Assembly (NCBI GenBank): GCA_937925815.1 | Contig: CALAMQ010000101.1 | Span: forward strand, 1 to 57,294 | Direction: 5' to 3' | Source of the DNA: an uncultured Granulosicoccaceae bacterium | Lineage (GTDB): Bacteria; Pseudomonadota; Gammaproteobacteria; CALCKW01 | Length of the DNA: 57,294 nt | In this document: in pieces, positions 8,026-17,345 of the stretch | How the letters are laid out: each line of letters starts with the position of its first letter | How positions within the stretch are numbered: position 1 is the stretch's first letter | The notes under the pieces: generated by a model | The model's input: only the letters and a program-made list of their open reading frames with translations | The model's database searches: none | Told to the model about the DNA's origin: nothing | Translations under genes and position numbers: made by a program

Positions 8026-8919
8026 ATGACTGACCCGATCGACATCGACCGCCCGCGCCTTGTTGCTTTCCAAGTGGATGACACCCAACGCTACGGTGTG
8101 CTCACAGACGATGGCGTGGTCGACCTCTGGGCACGCCACCGCAAAACCTGGCAGTCACTGCGCGAAGTGATCCACGACGGCGCATTGCTGAAGCTCGCCG
8201 AAGAAGGCGCCGCACTCGAGCCAGACTTTGGTGAACACACCTTGCAATACACCATCCCGGTGCCGTGGCCTGAGAAGATCATTTGCATTGGCGTCAACTA
8301 CCCCGACCGCAACGCCGAATACAAAGACGGCCAAGAGGCGCCGCCCTACCCGTCGATGTTCCCGCGTTTCCCGCGCAGTTTTGTGGGCCACAACCAGCCG
8401 CTGACGCGGCCGGTCGCGTCAAGCCAGCTCGACTACGAAGGTGAGATTGTGATCGTGACCGGCAAGGGCGGGCGTCATATCCCACGCGAGTCGGCGCTCG
8501 ATCACATCGCAGCCCTCTCGCTCTGCAACGAAGGCACCCTGCGTGACTGGGTGCGGCACGCCAAATTCAACGTCACCCAAGGCAAGAATTTCGACGGCAG
8601 CGGCGCGATTGGCCCGTGGCTGATTCCCTACACCGACGAATCGCAACTTGCGGACATCGAGCTGACCACCCACGTCAACGGCGAGCTGCGCCAACAGGAC
8701 CGCACCAGCCGGATGATGTTCGACTTCCGGTACATCATCAATTACATCTCAACCTTCACAACCCTGGTTCCAGGAGACGTGATAGTGACTGGCACCCCAA
8801 CCGGTGCGGGCGCCCGCTTCGACCCACCCAAGTTCCTCGTGCCCGGTGACGTGATAGAAGTGTCGGCCACGGGCATCGGTACGCTTCTGAACACGGTTTC
8901 AGACGAGGCGCAACCATGA
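8026..8919 (+). CDS. hpaG: Fumarylacetoacetate hydrolase family protein, HpaG-type decarboxylase/isomerase
   Basis: The 297-residue FAH-fold protein carries ICIGVNYPDRNAEY near residue 86, SSQLDYEGEIVIVTGK with metal-binding Glu residues near 140, and the late VIVTGTPTGAG near 255. In E. coli, HpaG is a tandem two-domain enzyme of about 430 residues that decarboxylates and isomerises the HpaE product. This copy has only one FAH domain, so the activities must be shared by one active site or split with another protein. The start ATG follows AGAGGAAG; the longer frame is non-coding. The stop overlaps hpaH (ATGA). Confidence 0.8.
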   Translation: MTDPIDIDRPRLVAFQVDDTQRYGVLTDDGVVDLWARHRKTWQSLREVIHDGALLKLAEEGAALEPDFGEHTLQYTIPVPWPEKIICIGVNYPDRNAEYKDGQEAPPYPSMFPRFPRSFVGHNQPLTRPVASSQLDYEGEIVIVTGKGGRHIPRESALDHIAALSLCNEGTLRDWVRHAKFNVTQGKNFDGSGAIGPWLIPYTDESQLADIELTTHVNGELRQQDRTSRMMFDFRYIINYISTFTTLVPGDVIVTGTPTGAGARFDPPKFLVPGDVIEVSATGIGTLLNTVSDEAQP

Positions 8920-9716
8920 CCCCGACGCGCGCCGCCGAGATCGGCAAGGCGCTGTTTGAGGCCGAGCGCTCGCGCACCCAGATTGGTTTGATCTCACAAG
9001 TCAACCCCGACATGACCATGGATGACGCCTACGCGGTGCAAGACGCGTTTGTCAGCGCCAAGAAAGACGCGGGCGCGGTGCAGCGCGGCTGGAAGATTGG
9101 TCTCACATCCAAAGCCATGCGCGACGCGCTCAAGATCGACATCCCCGACTCCGGTGTGTTGTTCGATGACATGTTCTTCGACGACGGCGCAACCGTGCCG
9201 GCAGACCGCTTCATCCAGCCGCGCATTGAAGCTGAGATTGCGTTTGTGATGCGCGATGACCTCACCGGCCCGAACGTCACCGCCTGGGATGCCATGGCGG
9301 CAACGGATTACATCCTGCCCGCCATCGAGATTCTCGACACGCGCGTGATCCGCCAAGACCCCGAGACCGGCGCGTTGCGCAAAATCACCGACACCATCGC
9401 TGACAACGCCGCCAACGCCGGCATCGCGCTCGGTGGACGGCCGATTGCCGTTGACGACGTTGACATGCGCTGGATCGGCGCAATTGTCTCGCGCAACGCC
9501 GAAGTCGAAGAGACCGGCCTCGGTGCTGGCGTGCTCAACCAACCCGCGCAGGGCATCGCCTGGCTTGCCAACCGCTTGGCAACCTATGGCGAGACTTTGC
9601 GAGCCGGTGACGTGGTGCTGTCCGGCTCCTTTGTGCGCCCGGTAGAATGCCCACACGGCAGTACCTTGCTTGCAGATTTTGGTGAGTTCGGTTCTGTCAG
9701 CCTCCACTTCGCCTGA
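8916..9716 (+). CDS. hpaH: 2-oxo-hept-4-ene-1,7-dioate hydratase
   Basis: The 266-residue protein belongs to the HpaH/MhpD hydratase family. It has WKIGLTSKAMRDAL near residue 58, RIEAEIAFVM near 105 with metal-ligand Glu residues, and GDVVLSGSFVRPVECPHG near 230. It adds water to 2-oxohept-4-ene-1,7-dioate, giving the aldol substrate for HpaI. Length matches E. coli HpaH (267). Coupled to hpaG by ATGA; hpaI starts 19 bases after its stop. Confidence 0.9.
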   Translation: MTPTRAAEIGKALFEAERSRTQIGLISQVNPDMTMDDAYAVQDAFVSAKKDAGAVQRGWKIGLTSKAMRDALKIDIPDSGVLFDDMFFDDGATVPADRFIQPRIEAEIAFVMRDDLTGPNVTAWDAMAATDYILPAIEILDTRVIRQDPETGALRKITDTIADNAANAGIALGGRPIAVDDVDMRWIGAIVSRNAEVEETGLGAGVLNQPAQGIAWLANRLATYGETLRAGDVVLSGSFVRPVECPHGSTLLADFGEFGSVSLHFA

Positions 9717-9735
9717 CTCAGACCGGATTCCCCAC

Positions 9736-10542
9736 ATGCCAGCGCCAACAAATGTCCTGAAAGATCGCCTGCAACGCGGCGAGGTCACAACCGGTCTCTG
9801 GATGGGATTCGCCGACCCCTACCTCGCCGAACTGACCGCGCGCGCGGGCTTTGATTGGGTGGTGGTCGATAACGAACACTCACCCAATGACGTCAAGAGC
9901 ACCGCCGGGCAGTTGCAAGCAATCGCACAGACATCAACGCAGGCGGTGGTGCGACCGATCGTCGGTGAGACCTGGCTGATCAAGCAATTGCTGGATATCG
10001 GCGCGCAGACTTTTGTGATGCCGATGGTCGAGACCGTTGAGCAAGCAGCAGAACTGGTCGCGGCAACACGCTACCCGCCAGAGGGTGTGCGCGGTGTGGG
10101 CGCGGCGCTTGCGCGCGCCTCCCACTTCAACGCCATCCCGGACTATCTCACTACCGCCAACGATCAGGTTTGCAACATCATGCAAATCGAATGCGCCAAG
10201 GCTGTGGACAACATCGAGGCGATTGCAGCAGTTGACGGGGTGGACGGCCTGTTCATTGGGCCAGCGGATCTGTCTGCAGACATCGGCTACCTCGGTCGAC
10301 CGTTCGAGCCCGAACCCATGGCCTACATCGACGCGGCGATCACGCGAATTCTCGCAACCGGCAAATTCGCTGGCATCCTCACCGCCACCAAACACCACGC
10401 CGAGCACTACATCGCACTCGGCGCGACCTTTGTCGGTGTCGGCACCGACATCACCTGTTACGGCAAGGCCGTGCGCGAGCTCGCATCACAGTTCAACGCC
10501 GCCAGCAACACCGAAGCCTCAAGCGACAACGGGCCCTACTGA
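9736..10542 (+). CDS. hpaI: 4-hydroxy-2-oxoheptane-1,7-dioate aldolase
   Basis: HpaI is a class II (metal-dependent) pyruvate aldolase that splits 4-hydroxy-2-oxoheptanedioate to pyruvate and succinic semialdehyde. The 268-residue sequence shows GLWMGFADPYLAEL near residue 20, VVVDNEHSPND near 42 with the catalytic His, FVMPMVETVEQA near 95 and GLFIGPADLSADIGY near 173. The ATG at 9736 gives the usual N-terminus and length. It is the last hpa gene. Genes for the 4-hydroxyphenylacetate hydroxylase (HpaBC), the regulator and the transporter are not in the window. Confidence 0.92.
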   Translation: MPAPTNVLKDRLQRGEVTTGLWMGFADPYLAELTARAGFDWVVVDNEHSPNDVKSTAGQLQAIAQTSTQAVVRPIVGETWLIKQLLDIGAQTFVMPMVETVEQAAELVAATRYPPEGVRGVGAALARASHFNAIPDYLTTANDQVCNIMQIECAKAVDNIEAIAAVDGVDGLFIGPADLSADIGYLGRPFEPEPMAYIDAAITRILATGKFAGILTATKHHAEHYIALGATFVGVGTDITCYGKAVRELASQFNAASNTEASSDNGPY

Positions 10543-10616
10543 CCCCTGCTGTACGCCCCTCAAACTGCCGCATGACAGGCCGATAAGGTCTCAACAGCGG
10601 TTGTCAGGGCAGCACC

Positions 10617-12164
10617 ATGCAGAATTCAGATGTTGAACAGCTTGGGCGGCTGTTGCATTCCCACTTTCCCATTGTGGTGCTCGAGAGCGAGGAAGAAGAA
10701 CGCTGTCTCAAGTTGCTCGCGCACGCCGCGGGCGACTGCGCCCTGCAGGCGCAGCGCTGGTCGATTGCATCCGGTTTCGAAGCGCTGAAGACCGCCATGT
10801 TCTCAGCGAGGCCGCTGTCTCTGCACGACAACGACGCCCCACAGACAGATATCCCCGACCGAGACCCGCGAGAGGCGCTGGAGTCCGCCGCCAAGCGGCT
10901 GAGTAACACCCTGTTGGTGCTGCTCGATTTTCACCCCTACCTCGAATGCCCACGGGTGGTGCGCCAGCTCAAGGAGTTTGCTCTGGCAAGCAGGCAGACC
11001 GGCAACAAGATCGCGCTGCTGGGCCACAGCGTGCCGGTGCCGGCGGAAATCCAGAAACTGAGCATGCCGTTCACGGTGTCCCTGCCAACAGCAGACCACA
11101 TCAAGATGCTGATCGAGCGCGAAGCCAAGTTGCACACCATTCGCCACAAGACCCGTGAAGTCACGATCGATCCGAAGGCGCAGTCGCTCTTGGTGCGAAA
11201 CCTCACCGGCGTGACCTACACCGACGCCGAGCGACTGGTTCGAAACGCGATCCAGACCGACAACGCGATCACGCAATCAGACGTTGCCGACGTCATGCAC
11301 GCAAAGTATGAGCTGATCAATCAGGGCGGTGCGCTCTCCTTCGAGTACGACACCCGTTCGTTTGATGACGTCGGCGGGTTCAACTATTTGAAGGCGTGGA
11401 TCGACAAACGCCGAAGCGCAATTCTCGGGTCTGATGTGAACACCGATCGCCCGAAGGGCCTCATGCTGCTAGGGGTCCAGGGTTGTGGAAAAAGCTTGTG
11501 CGCGCGCGCTATCGCCGGCCAGATCGGTGTGCCGCTGATCCGCTTTGACATTGGCGCGGTATTTAACAAGTTCATTGGCGAGAGCGAGCGCAATATTCGC
11601 GAGATACTGCGCAGTGCAGAGGTGCTCGCCCCGTGTGTGCTGTGGATCGATGAAATCGAAAAAGCCATCAGCGGCACCCACGACACCACCGGCGCGTCGC
11701 AGCGTGTGCTGGCCACGCTGCTGTCGTGGATGCAGGAGAACAGCAAGGGGGTCTTTATCGTGGCAACGGCGAACGACGTGCAGCGCTTGCCGCCAGAAAT
11801 CATGCGCAAGGGCCGACTCGACGAAGTGTTCTTTGTCGACCTGCCAACGCAACAAGCGCGTGTGGAGATCACCCGATCGGTTCTGACCCGTCGGTCAATC
11901 GACGTTGCGCCCTTCGACCTCGACGCAATCGCTACCCGCAGCGAGGGATTCTCAGGTGCAGAAATCGAGCAGGCCGTGGTTGCCGCAACCTACAACATCC
12001 ACTCTGGCAACACGCTGAAAACGATTGATATCATCCGCGAAATTAGCCTCACGCAACCACTGTCAGTGGTGCGGCGTGAGGCCATCACGGCGCTGCGGCA
12101 ATGGGCCCACACACGTACCGTAGACGTCGACCAAGGGCCGCATTCGCAATCGATCGCCGTCTGA
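10617..12164 (+). CDS. AAA+ ATPase, Ycf46-like
   Basis: This 515-residue protein has a poorly conserved N-terminal part, then one AAA module. Walker A is GVQGCGKS (about 286-293) and Walker B is VLWIDEIEKA (about 341-350). Sensor-1 Asn is in VATAND (about 382-387), an Arg-finger segment is RKGRLDEVF (about 398-406), and the C-terminal lid begins SEGFSGAEIEQAVVAA. Length and layout fit the Ycf46 clade of bacterial and plastid AAA proteins, whose function is largely unknown. It lies 74 bases after hpaI on the same strand and ends 6 bases from the oppositely oriented oxidoreductase gene. Any link to aromatic degradation is only by position. Confidence 0.85.
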   Translation: MQNSDVEQLGRLLHSHFPIVVLESEEEERCLKLLAHAAGDCALQAQRWSIASGFEALKTAMFSARPLSLHDNDAPQTDIPDRDPREALESAAKRLSNTLLVLLDFHPYLECPRVVRQLKEFALASRQTGNKIALLGHSVPVPAEIQKLSMPFTVSLPTADHIKMLIEREAKLHTIRHKTREVTIDPKAQSLLVRNLTGVTYTDAERLVRNAIQTDNAITQSDVADVMHAKYELINQGGALSFEYDTRSFDDVGGFNYLKAWIDKRRSAILGSDVNTDRPKGLMLLGVQGCGKSLCARAIAGQIGVPLIRFDIGAVFNKFIGESERNIREILRSAEVLAPCVLWIDEIEKAISGTHDTTGASQRVLATLLSWMQENSKGVFIVATANDVQRLPPEIMRKGRLDEVFFVDLPTQQARVEITRSVLTRRSIDVAPFDLDAIATRSEGFSGAEIEQAVVAATYNIHSGNTLKTIDIIREISLTQPLSVVRREAITALRQWAHTRTVDVDQGPHSQSIAV

Positions 12165-12170
12165 CGCCAA

Positions 12171-15100
12171 TCAAGACGCTGAGCGGGAATCGGTTGGGCC
12201 GTTATCCGCGTTGGCAGCGATAAGACCCACGCTTGCGCTCACAGTTTGCGGCGACGCACCGCCACGGAACAAGGCCCGACGTTTGCGCGCCTCGAGCGCT
12301 TTGGCAGCCCGCACATGGCCATAGCCTTTGACGCCTTGCGGCCAGCGCAAGAGCTCAGCTGCCCAACGTGTGCGGCCTGCTGTAGTTGCCTCTACTGCTG
12401 CGTCGAGATCCTCGCAGTAGAGCGCGAGCAGTTCCTTGGCCTCGCGTCGCTCGGCGCTGAAGCCAAAGGGATCAAGCCAAGTGCCGCGCAATACGCGCAG
12501 GTGTTGCAGCCCACGAAAGACCAGAAAGACCCAACCGCCAAACCGAATCTTGCTCGGAACACCGTTTTTCAACGGTGTGAGACCGGGTGGCGCGAGGTAG
12601 ACCGACAAGCGCCCACCTCTGCCAACAGCCGCCTCGCGCGCGGCCGCAGCTGCGGGCGTACTGTGCAGGCGCGCCACTTCGTATTCATCCTTGGTTGCCA
12701 TCAGGCGGTAGAGCTGCATTGCCGCAACAAAGGCTGCGTCCTCATCACCCGCACCGAGCAGCGGCTGCAACCGCTCGCGGTAGCGCCGTGCGATGCGCTT
12801 TCCGCCGTAGGCTACCAGACGTTGCGCGAGGCGCTCAACGCGCTCAGCGGCATTGGCATCCTGCACAACCGGCGCGTCGCGCTGTGCGAACGCGGCCGGC
12901 GCCACAACACTGATCCGACCCAGCAACAAGGCTTGTAAATTTTTCTCAACCGCCGCACCGTTGTCCCGGATCGCCTGCTCAACCGACTCGAGCCGCACAG
13001 GCAGTGCACCCAGTTGTAAGGCCGCACCCAACAGCACGGTATTCGCCAAGACCGCATCACCGAGGTAGTGGGTTGCAAGAAAATCAGCATCCAGCGAGTG
13101 GGCGTTTTGCACAAGCGGTGTCACAGTTGCCATGAGAGACTGACTGGACAGGCCTGCTTTGCTACCCGTCAACTCGCCTGCCGTGGGCGCGACCGCCTCG
13201 TTCGCGAGAAAGAGGGTCCGATCGCTGTGGTAGAGAGACAGATTGTTTGCCGCAACCGCGCTCACGAGGTCAGCCGCGATCACAAGGTGCGCGCTGCCGG
13301 GTTGCAGCCGGCCGATCGGCGCGGAGCCGCCGAGTCGGGTCAGCGCACTCACCAGCCCACCCTTCTGCGCAAGACCCGCCATGCCGAGTGAATGGTTCGG
13401 CAATCCATCGAGGTGCGCTGCGGCCGACAAGATAGCGGCGGTTGTCGTGATGCCCAACCCGCCAATGCCCATCAGCGCAATGTTCACCCCATCGCCGAGC
13501 GCAGCAACCGCTGGCGCTGGGAGATCGACTGCGGGCAGGTCTGCAAGGGTCGCTGCTATCGGCGTTGCGCCCTCAACGGCGACAAACGATGGGCAGAAAC
13601 CGTCGGCGCAACGGTAGTCATCGTTGCAACTTTGCGGGTTGATCCGCCGCTTGCTGCCAAGTGATGTGTCGAGTGGCTCGACCGACAAACAATTACTCAC
13701 TGCGGTGCAATCACCGCAACCTTCGCAAACTTCGGGGTTGATCCAGAGTTTTCTTGGCGCTTGCTCACGAGTACCGCGCTTGCGTTGACGCCGCTTCTCG
13801 GTTGCACAGGTTTGAATGAAGACGATCACTGACACACCGCCCTCGGCTTTCAACCGGGCCTCGACGTCGGCAAGTTCATCGCGTGGTGACACACTCAAAC
13901 CTGCGGTATTACCAGACCGGTTCCACTGCTCGGGCTCATCGCTGACAAGCTCAATGCGCTCGACACCCTCGGCCCGGATCAGCTCAACTGCCCGCGCAAC
14001 CGTCAGCGGGCCGTCCACCACCTGCCCACCCGTCATCGCGACCGCGTCGTTATACAAGAGTTTGTAGGTGATCGGTACCTGGGCTGCCACCGCCGCGCGG
14101 ATCGCAAGGCTGCCAGAGTGGTAGAAGGTGCCGTCGCCGAGGTTGGCGGTGACGTGGTCACCCGGATTGAATGCCGACATGCCAAGCCAGGTGACGCCTT
14201 CACCGCCCATCTGCGTCACGCTCTCAGTGGTTCGCCCCATGGACTCGGCCATGATATGGCAACCGACACCAGCCATGACGCGCTGCCCTGGCACAACCTG
14301 TGTGCTGCTGTTGTGGGGACAACCGGAGCAGAAAAACGGCGTGCGAGCCGGCACAGCACCAACGTCCGTGGCCTGGCTCTCACGCCAACGGGCGGCGATG
14401 CCCCGCGCCATGCTGTCCCAGAGCGCAGCGGGCAAGACCCGCTCGAGTGCTGACAGCACGTCGTCTACACCGAGCTGACCAACTTGCGGCAGCAATGGCG
14501 CGCCGTCGGCGTCCGCTTTGCCGAACACCCGCGCACGACCCGGCAATCGGTAGGCGTGTGACAACACCTGGTTTTCAACCAACGGTCGCTTGTGCTCAAC
14601 GACAAGAACCGATTCCGCTCCTGCAACAAAATCCGCAACATCGGCGGCATCAAGCGGCCATGGCATGCGCACTTGACACACGCGCACGCCATGCTCGCGC
14701 AAGCGGTCAAAATCAAAGCCGAGCGTTTGGAGACAGTCTTGCAATACAGTAAAGGCTTGACCCACGCCGACCAGCGACACCTCGGGACGGCGCGGCTCGA
14801 CGACAACGCGGTTTATTGTGTTGGCCCGCGCGAAGGCCCGCGCGGCGGGCAGCTTGAGCTCGCGAAGCAATGCCTCTGCCTCGTGACGCAGGTTGAGGTC
14901 TGCGGGCCGATTGAGATTGGTGACCGAACGGGGTGTCGGCCCCTCGGGCAGCACAATTGTCGGGCGCACTCGATCGAGCCCCACGCTCTCGGTGGTATCG
15001 AGGATCTCCGTGTGGCCGAGCAAGCCGATCCAGAGCCCGGTGTAGCGGGACATGGCATACCCTAGAAGTCCCAGCTCGATCAGATCCGCCACTGACGCCG

Positions 15101-15644
15101 GCGATAGCACCGGCATCTCGGCGTCGATGAAGGCGTAGTCGCTCTGGCTCGCCCAGACCGACGATTTCGCTTGCGCATCATCGCCAGCCAGCGCGATAAC
15201 ACCACCGTGTTCCGCGGTGCCGCTATAGTTGCCGTGCTTGAAAACATCGCCACAGCGGTCAACTCCCGGGCCCTTGCCGTACCACAGCCCGAACACGCCA
15301 GACACGGTGGCACTGTCGGCCCAGCCGGCCTGTTGACTGCCCCAGACTGCCGTGGCGGCAAGCTCTTCGTTGACGCCTGGATTGAAATGGATGTTGGCGT
15401 CGCGGCACCGCGCCGCCTGACGCTGCAGCTCAACATCGAGGCTGGAGACCGGCGAGCCTCGGTAGCCACTGACATAGCCCCCGGTGTTGAGTCCTGCAGC
15501 GGCATCACACGCGGCCTGCTCAAGCAGTAGACGGATGAGTGCGTGGGTGCCGTTGAGCAGGACCCGCGTCGATTCGGGCGCGAATCGCGCGGCCGGAATG
15601 GGCAGTTCGGACGGGGTTTCGACCTTGTTGGCGTGTGCGACCAC
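12171..15644 (-). CDS. Indolepyruvate:ferredoxin oxidoreductase, fused subunits
   Basis: The protein has 1157 residues. It contains an N-terminal pyruvate-oxidoreductase-like part, a thiamine-diphosphate domain (AGVGCHIMAESMGR, then FNPGDHVTANLGDGTFYHSG), Cys clusters for iron-sulphur centres around residue 640 (CEGCGDC, then CNDDYRCADGFC), and a gamma domain (IALMGIGGLGITTTAAIL). It oxidatively decarboxylates arylpyruvates to aryl-acetyl-CoA with ferredoxin as electron acceptor. The GTG at 15644 was chosen because GAGGAGAG lies 7 bases upstream; the open frame can extend 9 codons further. It is divergent from an Lrp/AsnC gene, a likely regulator, and close to the hpa operon. Confidence 0.92.
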   Translation of the reverse strand: MVAHANKVETPSELPIPAARFAPESTRVLLNGTHALIRLLLEQAACDAAAGLNTGGYVSGYRGSPVSSLDVELQRQAARCRDANIHFNPGVNEELAATAVWGSQQAGWADSATVSGVFGLWYGKGPGVDRCGDVFKHGNYSGTAEHGGVIALAGDDAQAKSSVWASQSDYAFIDAEMPVLSPASVADLIELGLLGYAMSRYTGLWIGLLGHTEILDTTESVGLDRVRPTIVLPEGPTPRSVTNLNRPADLNLRHEAEALLRELKLPAARAFARANTINRVVVEPRRPEVSLVGVGQAFTVLQDCLQTLGFDFDRLREHGVRVCQVRMPWPLDAADVADFVAGAESVLVVEHKRPLVENQVLSHAYRLPGRARVFGKADADGAPLLPQVGQLGVDDVLSALERVLPAALWDSMARGIAARWRESQATDVGAVPARTPFFCSGCPHNSSTQVVPGQRVMAGVGCHIMAESMGRTTESVTQMGGEGVTWLGMSAFNPGDHVTANLGDGTFYHSGSLAIRAAVAAQVPITYKLLYNDAVAMTGGQVVDGPLTVARAVELIRAEGVERIELVSDEPEQWNRSGNTAGLSVSPRDELADVEARLKAEGGVSVIVFIQTCATEKRRQRKRGTREQAPRKLWINPEVCEGCGDCTAVSNCLSVEPLDTSLGSKRRINPQSCNDDYRCADGFCPSFVAVEGATPIAATLADLPAVDLPAPAVAALGDGVNIALMGIGGLGITTTAAILSAAAHLDGLPNHSLGMAGLAQKGGLVSALTRLGGSAPIGRLQPGSAHLVIAADLVSAVAANNLSLYHSDRTLFLANEAVAPTAGELTGSKAGLSSQSLMATVTPLVQNAHSLDADFLATHYLGDAVLANTVLLGAALQLGALPVRLESVEQAIRDNGAAVEKNLQALLLGRISVVAPAAFAQRDAPVVQDANAAERVERLAQRLVAYGGKRIARRYRERLQPLLGAGDEDAAFVAAMQLYRLMATKDEYEVARLHSTPAAAAAREAAVGRGGRLSVYLAPPGLTPLKNGVPSKIRFGGWVFLVFRGLQHLRVLRGTWLDPFGFSAERREAKELLALYCEDLDAAVEATTAGRTRWAAELLRWPQGVKGYGHVRAAKALEARKRRALFRGGASPQTVSASVGLIAANADNGPTDSRSAS

Positions 15645-15788
15645 GGACTCTCTCCTCAACAGCGTCAGCACCGGTGTGCAGTGGAGGACATCCTAGAAGC
15701 TAGTAGCAGGCAATATGATTCTTTATATGCCTCAGATTCCCATTATTGAGGTATTATTTTCTAACATCTATATGCGATAAGGTTTTTC
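15645..15788. promoter_or_regulatory. Divergent AT-rich promoter region between the oxidoreductase and lrp genes
   Basis: These 144 bases separate two divergent genes and include an AT-rich core (about 15710-15785) unlike the GC-rich neighbours. CCTCA (15729-15733) and TGAGG form an interrupted inverted repeat around an AT-rich spacer. An Lrp-family protein encoded at 15789 probably binds here and controls both genes. This is inferred from layout. Confidence 0.5.
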
Positions 15789-16274
15789 ATGCCAAAACTG
15801 GACGCAACCGACTGGCGAATCCTCAGCCAGCTGCAAACGGCACCCGACACCTCGATCAACGACCTGGCCCTGGCCGTCAACCTGTCCACGTCCCCCTGCT
15901 GGCGGCGTGTGCAGCGGCTCAAGGCGGACGGCGTCATCCTCGGCCAACGGCTGGCGATTGACCCGATGGCCGTGGGGCTGAGTTGCACGGTATACGCCTT
16001 TGTGAAGCTCGCGCTGCCAAGCACCGACAACATGCAGGCCTTTGAGGACCGGATAGTCGAGATGGCCGAGGTGGTGAGCTGCGAGCGCGTCACCGGCGCG
16101 ATCGACTACCTGATCAAGGTCATTACCACCGACGTGCAGGGCTACGACCGCTTCCTGCGCGAGCAACTCCTGAAAATGCAACTCGTGAGCAATGTGGAGT
16201 CGCATATTGTGGTCGCACGCAGCCCAGTCTCGGATGACTTGCCATTACGCACGGCCGAGCTGGCGGCACGCTGA
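15789..16274 (+). CDS. Lrp/AsnC family transcriptional regulator
   Basis: The 161-residue protein has an N-terminal helix-turn-helix (LDATDWRILSQLQTAP at the start, then LAVNLSTSPCWRRVQRLKADG as recognition region) and a C-terminal RAM ligand-binding domain (YLIKVITTDVQGYDRF). Lrp/AsnC proteins sense amino acids or their derivatives. Given its divergent partner, indolepyruvate oxidoreductase, an aromatic amino acid or arylpyruvate is the likely signal (inference). It is probably autoregulated through the shared AT-rich region. Confidence 0.92.
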   Translation: MPKLDATDWRILSQLQTAPDTSINDLALAVNLSTSPCWRRVQRLKADGVILGQRLAIDPMAVGLSCTVYAFVKLALPSTDNMQAFEDRIVEMAEVVSCERVTGAIDYLIKVITTDVQGYDRFLREQLLKMQLVSNVESHIVVARSPVSDDLPLRTAELAAR

Positions 16275-16373
16275 CAGCCATGCACCCGCAGGCGAGACTC
16301 AAAGAGCGTATGAAAAACAGAAACCGCACGGCTTTCTTGAAATAGATCTGTTCAAAGCCTAAGCCGGGTTTCC

Positions 16374-17207
16374 CTAGCGCTGTTTCGCCGTAGGGTAGAC
16401 GCCCAAAATCTTAAAAGACTCGATGTAGTGATCGAGTTCTTTGAACGCTTGGGCGACGTTCTCATCACGCGGGTCGCCTTGTATTTCAGCGTAGAACTGT
16501 GTGGCGGTGAATGAGCCGTCGAGCATGTAGCTCTCGAGCTTGACCATGTTGACACCGTTGGTGGCAAAACCGCCGAGCGATTTAAACAAGACCGCTGGAA
16601 TATTCTTCACCTTGAAGATGAACGACGTCATGGTGTTGCCACAGCGCTCGGGCTCGTTCGGTTTATTGGACATTGCAAGAAAGCGTGTGGTGTTGTGGTC
16701 GCTGTCTTCGATGTCGCTAGCAAAGGTTTCAAGGCCATAGATCGAGCCGGCAAATTCTGAGGCCAGCGCCGCAACGGTTGGCTCGCCGCGCTCGGCAATC
16801 GCGCGCGCGGCTCCAGCGGTGTCGACACCCGTGACACCTTTAATGTCATGCCGCTTGAGAAACGCGCGGCATTGCCCAAGCAAGACCGGATGGCTGACCG
16901 CTTCGGTGACAGCATCTAACGTCCCGCCGGGCACACCGAGCAAGGCAATGCGAACGCGCACAAAAGCTTCGCCGACGATATGCAAGCCCGACTCTGGTAA
17001 CAGTTGATGTATGTCAGCAACCCGGCCGTAGGTCGAGTTCTCCACTGGCAGCATCGCAAATGCAGCATCGCCCATTCTCACCGCATCGATTGCGGCTTGA
17101 AAGCTGTCACAGGGCAAGACGTCGAGGTCGGGGAAAGCCTGGACGCAGGCTTCGTGGGAGTAAGCACCGCGCTCACCCTGAAAAGCCACTAAACCGGTCT
17201 GTTGCAC
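16374..17207 (-). CDS. pheA: Prephenate dehydratase, monofunctional
   Basis: PheA converts prephenate to phenylpyruvate for phenylalanine synthesis. The 277-residue protein has the periplasmic-binding-like catalytic domain (LPVENSTYGRV near residue 53 and the catalytic Thr-Thr-Arg-Phe in HNTTRFLAM near 171). It is followed by an ACT domain (SLGGFATNGVNMVKLES, YMLDGSFTATQFYAEIQGD) that normally gives feedback inhibition by phenylalanine. The chorismate mutase domain found in the E. coli bifunctional enzyme is absent. The start codon is GTG. It stands alone, with no aro or tyr gene adjacent. Confidence 0.92.
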   Translation of the reverse strand: MQQTGLVAFQGERGAYSHEACVQAFPDLDVLPCDSFQAAIDAVRMGDAAFAMLPVENSTYGRVADIHQLLPESGLHIVGEAFVRVRIALLGVPGGTLDAVTEAVSHPVLLGQCRAFLKRHDIKGVTGVDTAGAARAIAERGEPTVAALASEFAGSIYGLETFASDIEDSDHNTTRFLAMSNKPNEPERCGNTMTSFIFKVKNIPAVLFKSLGGFATNGVNMVKLESYMLDGSFTATQFYAEIQGDPRDENVAQAFKELDHYIESFKILGVYPTAKQR

Positions 17208-17301
17208 GCCGTCCCCTGCCTATTTGATCAAAGGCATCAGTATAGCGTTGCGCCTAACGCTCTGCGCGACGGCGGCAAGCCTGAAATCCGCTGCAATCCA
17301 A

Positions 17302-17320
17302 ACCCGGCCGAGTGCCGGGT
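17302..17320 (-). terminator. Hairpin downstream of the Cys-rich/cytochrome gene
   Basis: ACCCGGC (17302-17308) pairs perfectly with GCCGGGT (17314-17320), 26 bases past the stop at 17346. The T-tract on the minus strand is weak; on the plus strand CGAGTTTT follows. It may act in both directions. Confidence 0.45.
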
Positions 17321-17345
17321 CGAGTTTTCAGGTCTGGCCAGTGGA

